Source: Ruminococcaceae bacterium UBA5423 (lineage in GTDB: Bacteria > Bacillota > Clostridia > Oscillospirales > Acutalibacteraceae). From it: a stretch of 10,981 nt of DNA. Shown here in pieces: positions 8,692 through 10,981 of this stretch. The stretch is from NCBI GenBank assembly GCA_002409375.1, contig DHNF01000181.1, positions 3,068-14,048 on the forward strand, read 5' to 3'. Position 1 is the stretch's first letter. Each line of letters begins with the position of its first letter. Position numbers and translations under genes: made by a program. Under the pieces are notes generated by a model. That model saw only the letters and a program-made list of their open reading frames with translations, searched no databases and was not told the DNA's origin.

Positions 8692-9504
8692 CTATTGTAC
8701 GTCGATAGACTTATCAACCGGCTTTACCGGCACATAGTCTTGAGCCGGTTCGTCGCCTATATCCCGCACAATTACAAAAGGTGTTAATTCATCGTCCTGT
8801 CCGGCAGGGTTATCGCGTATTAACTCACAAATCATTTCTAATGGCTTGTCCAATATTGATGGGGAGCGGCCTAGCACTTCTATATTGATGTCGTTTGCAT
8901 CGACAATAGTGCAAATAATACCCAGCTCACGCTCAATGTCGGCGCACACCTTGTCCGGCTCCCGAGGATTGAGTATGGCAAGCGTATGGTATGTCTCGAA
9001 TGCAGAATTATTATAAAAGCCGTCGATTCCTGCAATATCCTTCCCAACAATTTCATAAAACACGCCGCGCCGTCCGAACAGCCTGCAAACCGCACCGCAA
9101 ATGCATGCCCACAAAATTAATGGAAGACCTTTAAGGTCAATCGCAAGCTGCAGCTTATACGGTTCGTCCATTCCAATGCCGTTACTGCTGCGGGTTGCAA
9201 ACTTTGACAAAAACTTTGCCCAAAATCCAAGCCGCACGTCTTTCTTTTCGACGGTGTTATTCTGGCACATTGAAATAATCTTTTCACTAATCGAAACAAT
9301 ATCGCCCGACTTATACAGCGGTGTAACATATCTGCGCACAACCTCAATAAAGTCCTCGCCGCGCTCGATAAAATGTGTCTTTACCGCATAGCGCTCATAT
9401 CGGGTGCCCTCAACCTCACGCACACCGCGGATATAATAGGTGACACCTTCATGTTCGCGCATATTCTCTTTTATATTTAAATTACCTTCATACCACACAG
9501 CCAT
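8692..9504 (-). CDS. CofE-like protein, F420-0:gamma-glutamyl ligase family
   Basis: A 270-residue protein resembling the CofE/FbiB-type enzymes that add glutamate to coenzyme F420-0 in a GTP-dependent reaction. Recognisable segments: AVKTHFIERGED (40-51), GDIVSISEKII (67-77) with the SEK typical of CofE, GFWAKFLSKFATRSS (93-107), the PYKLQLAIDLKGLP segment (115-128), VDANDINIEVLG (201-212) and DNPAGQDDELTPFVIV (231-246). A hydrophobic stretch at about 126-144 is more likely a buried helix than a membrane anchor, though this is uncertain. A TTG at 9519 overlaps the GGGGAGA ribosome site; ATG at 9504 is the start. No F420 gene is near, and clostridia of this type are not known to me as F420 makers, so the true substrate may differ. 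A 300-base structured gap precedes it. Confidence 0.78.
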   Translation of the reverse strand: MAVWYEGNLNIKENMREHEGVTYYIRGVREVEGTRYERYAVKTHFIERGEDFIEVVRRYVTPLYKSGDIVSISEKIISMCQNNTVEKKDVRLGFWAKFLSKFATRSSNGIGMDEPYKLQLAIDLKGLPLILWACICGAVCRLFGRRGVFYEIVGKDIAGIDGFYNNSAFETYHTLAILNPREPDKVCADIERELGIICTIVDANDINIEVLGRSPSILDKPLEMICELIRDNPAGQDDELTPFVIVRDIGDEPAQDYVPVKPVDKSIDVQ

Positions 9505-9520
9505 TGCTTGTCTCCCCAAT

Positions 9521-9538
9521 CACCGCTATCCGGCGGTG
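9521..9538. promoter_or_regulatory. Hairpin just upstream of the CofE-like gene's ribosome site
   Basis: CACCGC and GCGGTG form a perfect 6-bp GC-rich stem with a six-base loop. It ends four bases before the GGGGAGA ribosome site (9511-9517) in the leader of the CofE-like gene. No T-run follows, so it is not a terminator. It may stabilise the message or affect ribosome access; the role is inference. Confidence 0.4.
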
Positions 9539-9804
9539 TTCCTTATACTAATATTAATTAAAAGATTATTAAAATTTCCGAGGATTTTTTGTGCCGTGAA
9601 AGGCCAACGACGCCAAGCGGGCTGACGCCCGGCAAGGAGGAAACGCAAGTTCAACCAAAAAAGACCGCAAACATATTAAGCTTTTAGTTAGATATTAGTA
9701 TTAGCTTTCTAAACGGCGGCGAAAGCAACTAATATTGATTTCAAACCACCGTGAATTCAATATTAGTATAAAACTTTCGCCGCTCGTTACGGTCTTATTA
9801 ATAT
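9539..9804. other. Repeat-bearing intergenic region, no gene seen
   Basis: The gap between the P-loop gene and the CofE-like gene is about 300 bases, far longer than the others in this window. It holds no convincing coding frame. It consists of AT-rich ends, with ACTAATATT-type repeats at 9547-9555, 9691-9699 (one mismatch), 9728-9736 and 9759-9767, and a GC-rich block at about 9590-9645 that includes a CGGGC/GCCCG stem (9618-9631). An AAGACCG/CGGTCTT inverted pair lies at 9661-9667 and 9790-9796, and a TTAGATATTA/TAATATCTAA pair at 9688-9697 and 9799-9808; the latter runs into the stop of the P-loop gene. The composition change and repeats suggest a small non-autonomous element or an RNA locus. 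No clear promoter was found. Confidence 0.5.
9712..9788. repeat. Long imperfect hairpin (29 base pairs in four helices)
   Basis: Four nested inverted segments pair in register: 9712-9715 with 9785-9788, 9716-9725 (GCGGCGAAAG) with 9774-9783, 9728-9738 (ACTAATATTGA) with 9757-9767, and 9740-9743 with 9752-9755. They are separated by a one-base bulge, a 2/6 internal loop and a T-T mismatch, and capped by an eight-base loop. The 10- and 11-bp helices are perfect. There is no T-run on either strand, so an ordinary terminator is unlikely. It begins 17 bases past the stop of the P-loop gene. It could be a mobile-element core, an mRNA 3'-end stabiliser or a small RNA. Confidence 0.65.
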
Positions 9805-10218
9805 CTAATCTGCAACAAATTTTGAAATGCTTTCGGGAATACTATCTTTATCGGCCGATATCGTAAGCACAATGTCAACATCCACTTTATTTGAAAGTGC
9901 TTCCAGCTTGCTTATAAAGTTGGAAAGTTGCTGCATATCTCCCCCGCCGATTTTAAGTGTTGAGTCAATAAATATATTAGTTATATCGTAATTGCCAGCA
10001 CACATACCGGATATAAAACCATAAAACGCGTCAAAGCCCTTAATGCCATATTCGTCCGCTCCGACCAATCTTACCTGATACCCAAAATTGTACGAAAGTG
10101 AGCCGTTTTTTTCAATAAAGACCACATTACCTTTGGATTTTGCCACTGCCCCATTACATTTGTCAATCAGACGTTTGGTTTTGCCCGAACCCTTGTTGCC
10201 GAGGATCAAACTTATCAT
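9805..10218 (-). CDS. Small conserved P-loop protein of unknown function
   Basis: A 137-residue protein beginning with a Walker A loop, GNKGSGKT (7-14), after a hydrophobic beta strand. A Walker B-like strand IFID ends in D85, and a conserved-looking DEYGIKGFDAFYGFISGMCAGNYDI stretch lies at about 55-79. It ends with a strand VDIVLTISAD. The size and single-domain layout suggest a minimal nucleotide-binding protein. Similar clostridial proteins are, as I recall, often labelled PilT-like, but nothing here shows type IV pilus features. Two ATGs compete: 10224 is only two bases from AGGAGG, while 10218 has an eight-base spacer and is chosen. It follows pgi by 63 bases and could share its transcript. 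The function is unknown; nucleotide binding is inferred from the motif. Confidence 0.85.
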   Translation of the reverse strand: MISLILGNKGSGKTKRLIDKCNGAVAKSKGNVVFIEKNGSLSYNFGYQVRLVGADEYGIKGFDAFYGFISGMCAGNYDITNIFIDSTLKIGGGDMQQLSNFISKLEALSNKVDVDIVLTISADKDSIPESISKFVAD

Positions 10219-10229
10219 TTTCATTTCCT

Positions 10230-10279
10230 CCTATGGTATATTTTACCCGCAAAACTGCGGTTTAAGACTAAAACATAGG
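10230..10279 (-). promoter_or_regulatory. Possible leader fold covering the P-loop gene's ribosome site
   Basis: Between pgi and the P-loop gene three nested pairings stack on the minus strand: CCTATG (10274-10279) with CATAGG (10230-10235), TTTTA (10269-10273) with TAAAA (10241-10245), and CCGCA (10256-10260) with TGCGG (10247-10251). CATAGG includes the first half of the AGGAGG ribosome site, so the fold would partly hide it. All helices are short, so this is tentative. Confidence 0.3.
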
Positions 10280-10281
10280 CT

Positions 10282-10981
10282 TTATTTAGCCAATCGCTGC
10301 TCAAGAGCAGCTTTCTCATTTTCATAGCCAGGCTTTCCAAGCAATGCAAACATGTTGCGCTTATAACTTTCCACACCCGGCTGATCAAAGGGGTTGACTC
10401 CCAGCAGATATCCTGAAACAGCACAGGCTTTTTCAAAAAAGTATATAAGATAACCAAGTGATCTTTCAGTCATATCTGGTACATGCAGCACAAGGCTGGG
10501 TGTGCCCCCGTCACTGTGTGCAATTGCCGTACCCTCAAAGGCTTTAAGATTAATGTATTCCAATGTGCGTCCAGCAAGAAAGTTTAAACCATCTGCATTT
10601 TCAGCGTCTTGCTTGACTGTAACTTCTTTTTGCATTTTATCAATCAGTACGACTGTCTCAAAAAGAATATTTGAACCATCCTGGACAAATTGGCCGAGCG
10701 AATGCAAGTCGGTAGAATATATTACTGATGCGGGGAAAAGGCCTTTGCCATCTTTGCCTTCGCTTTCTCCATATAGCTGCTTCCACCACTCTGATATCAT
10801 TGCATAAGCCGGTTCGTAGCTTACCATCAACTCGATGGATCGCCCTTTTCTTAATAGAATATTACGAGCTGCCGCGTAACGGTAGCAATCGTTTTTTGAT
10901 ATATCATTATTTAACAGTGATTTCTCAGCATCTGCGGCTCCTGCCATCAATGCGTCAATATCGCACCCCGCCACTGCGATG
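10282..10981 (-). CDS. pgi: Glucose-6-phosphate isomerase, partial, N-terminus outside window
   Basis: Interconverts glucose 6-phosphate and fructose 6-phosphate in glycolysis. The window holds the last 232 residues; the family in these bacteria has roughly 450, so the N-terminal half is missing. The frame is open to the window edge, starting at [15 protein letters not shown], so an apparent GTG start at 10974 is not real. Visible marks: the [16 protein letters not shown] segment containing active-site residues, and [20 protein letters not shown], which matches the second phosphoglucose isomerase signature and carries the catalytic Lys. The protein ends EQRLAK with a TAA stop. The small P-loop gene follows 63 bases downstream with no terminator between, so the two are probably co-transcribed. 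Confidence 0.97.
   Translation of the reverse strand, partial: IAVAGCDIDALMAGAADAEKSLLNNDISKNDCYRYAAARNILLRKGRSIELMVSYEPAYAMISEWWKQLYGESEGKDGKGLFPASVIYSTDLHSLGQFVQDGSNILFETVVLIDKMQKEVTVKQDAENADGLNFLAGRTLEYINLKAFEGTAIAHSDGGTPSLVLHVPDMTERSLGYLIYFFEKACAVSGYLLGVNPFDQPGVESYKRNMFALLGKPGYENEKAALEQRLAK

Noticed and set aside
9440..9625. 61-residue plus-strand open frame running from the CofE-like gene into the gap
   Set aside because: Mostly antisense to a conserved gene, with no ribosome site; the remainder falls in repeat-like intergenic DNA.
9634..9640. AAGGAGG on the plus strand suggesting a small gene
   Set aside because: No ATG, GTG or TTG lies at a usable distance downstream, and no conserved frame follows.

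Overview
The window is a compact run of core housekeeping genes, all read from the minus strand, from a Gram-positive anaerobe that is most likely a clostridium of the Oscillospirales/Ruminococcaceae type. The reasons are the protein family content (a PDZ-radical SAM DUF512 protein beside der, a DUF177-rpmF pair, a PlsY-type acyltransferase, and a clostridial CofE-like protein), strong AGGAGG-type ribosome binding sites, sigma-A type promoters, and a short palindromic intergenic repeat. The genus cannot be fixed from the sequence alone. No phage, plasmid, insertion sequence, CRISPR, tRNA or rRNA signal was seen.

In transcription order (high to low coordinates) the layout is: the C-terminal half of glucose-6-phosphate isomerase (pgi, cut by the window end); a 137-residue P-loop protein of unknown role; a roughly 300-base intergenic region with repeated ACTAATATT motifs, a GC-rich block and a long imperfect hairpin; a CofE-like (F420-0:gamma-glutamyl ligase family) protein; a consensus sigma-A promoter driving DUF177 (YceD-like) and rpmF (ribosomal protein L32), closed by a good intrinsic terminator; the PDZ-radical SAM DUF512 protein; der (EngA GTPase, with its own probable promoter); plsY; gpsA; a 105-base gap with a 9-bp palindromic repeat; rnr (RNase R); and enolase (eno, cut by the window start), with its own extended -10 promoter.

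The genes fall into functional groups. pgi and eno are glycolytic. gpsA makes sn-glycerol 3-phosphate and plsY acylates it, so the pair covers entry into phospholipid synthesis. DUF177, rpmF, der and rnr all concern ribosome or RNA maturation and turnover. Several obvious longer reading frames begin at TTG, GTG or ATG codons that overlap the ribosome binding site. In those cases the ATG a few codons downstream is the better start and is used here.

I found no clearly new multi-gene system. The parts most worth a second look are the structured, repeat-bearing intergenic region at 9539-9804, the small P-loop protein and the CofE-like protein on either side of it, a possible leader fold at 10230-10279 that would cover a ribosome binding site, and the palindrome at the eno transcription start.
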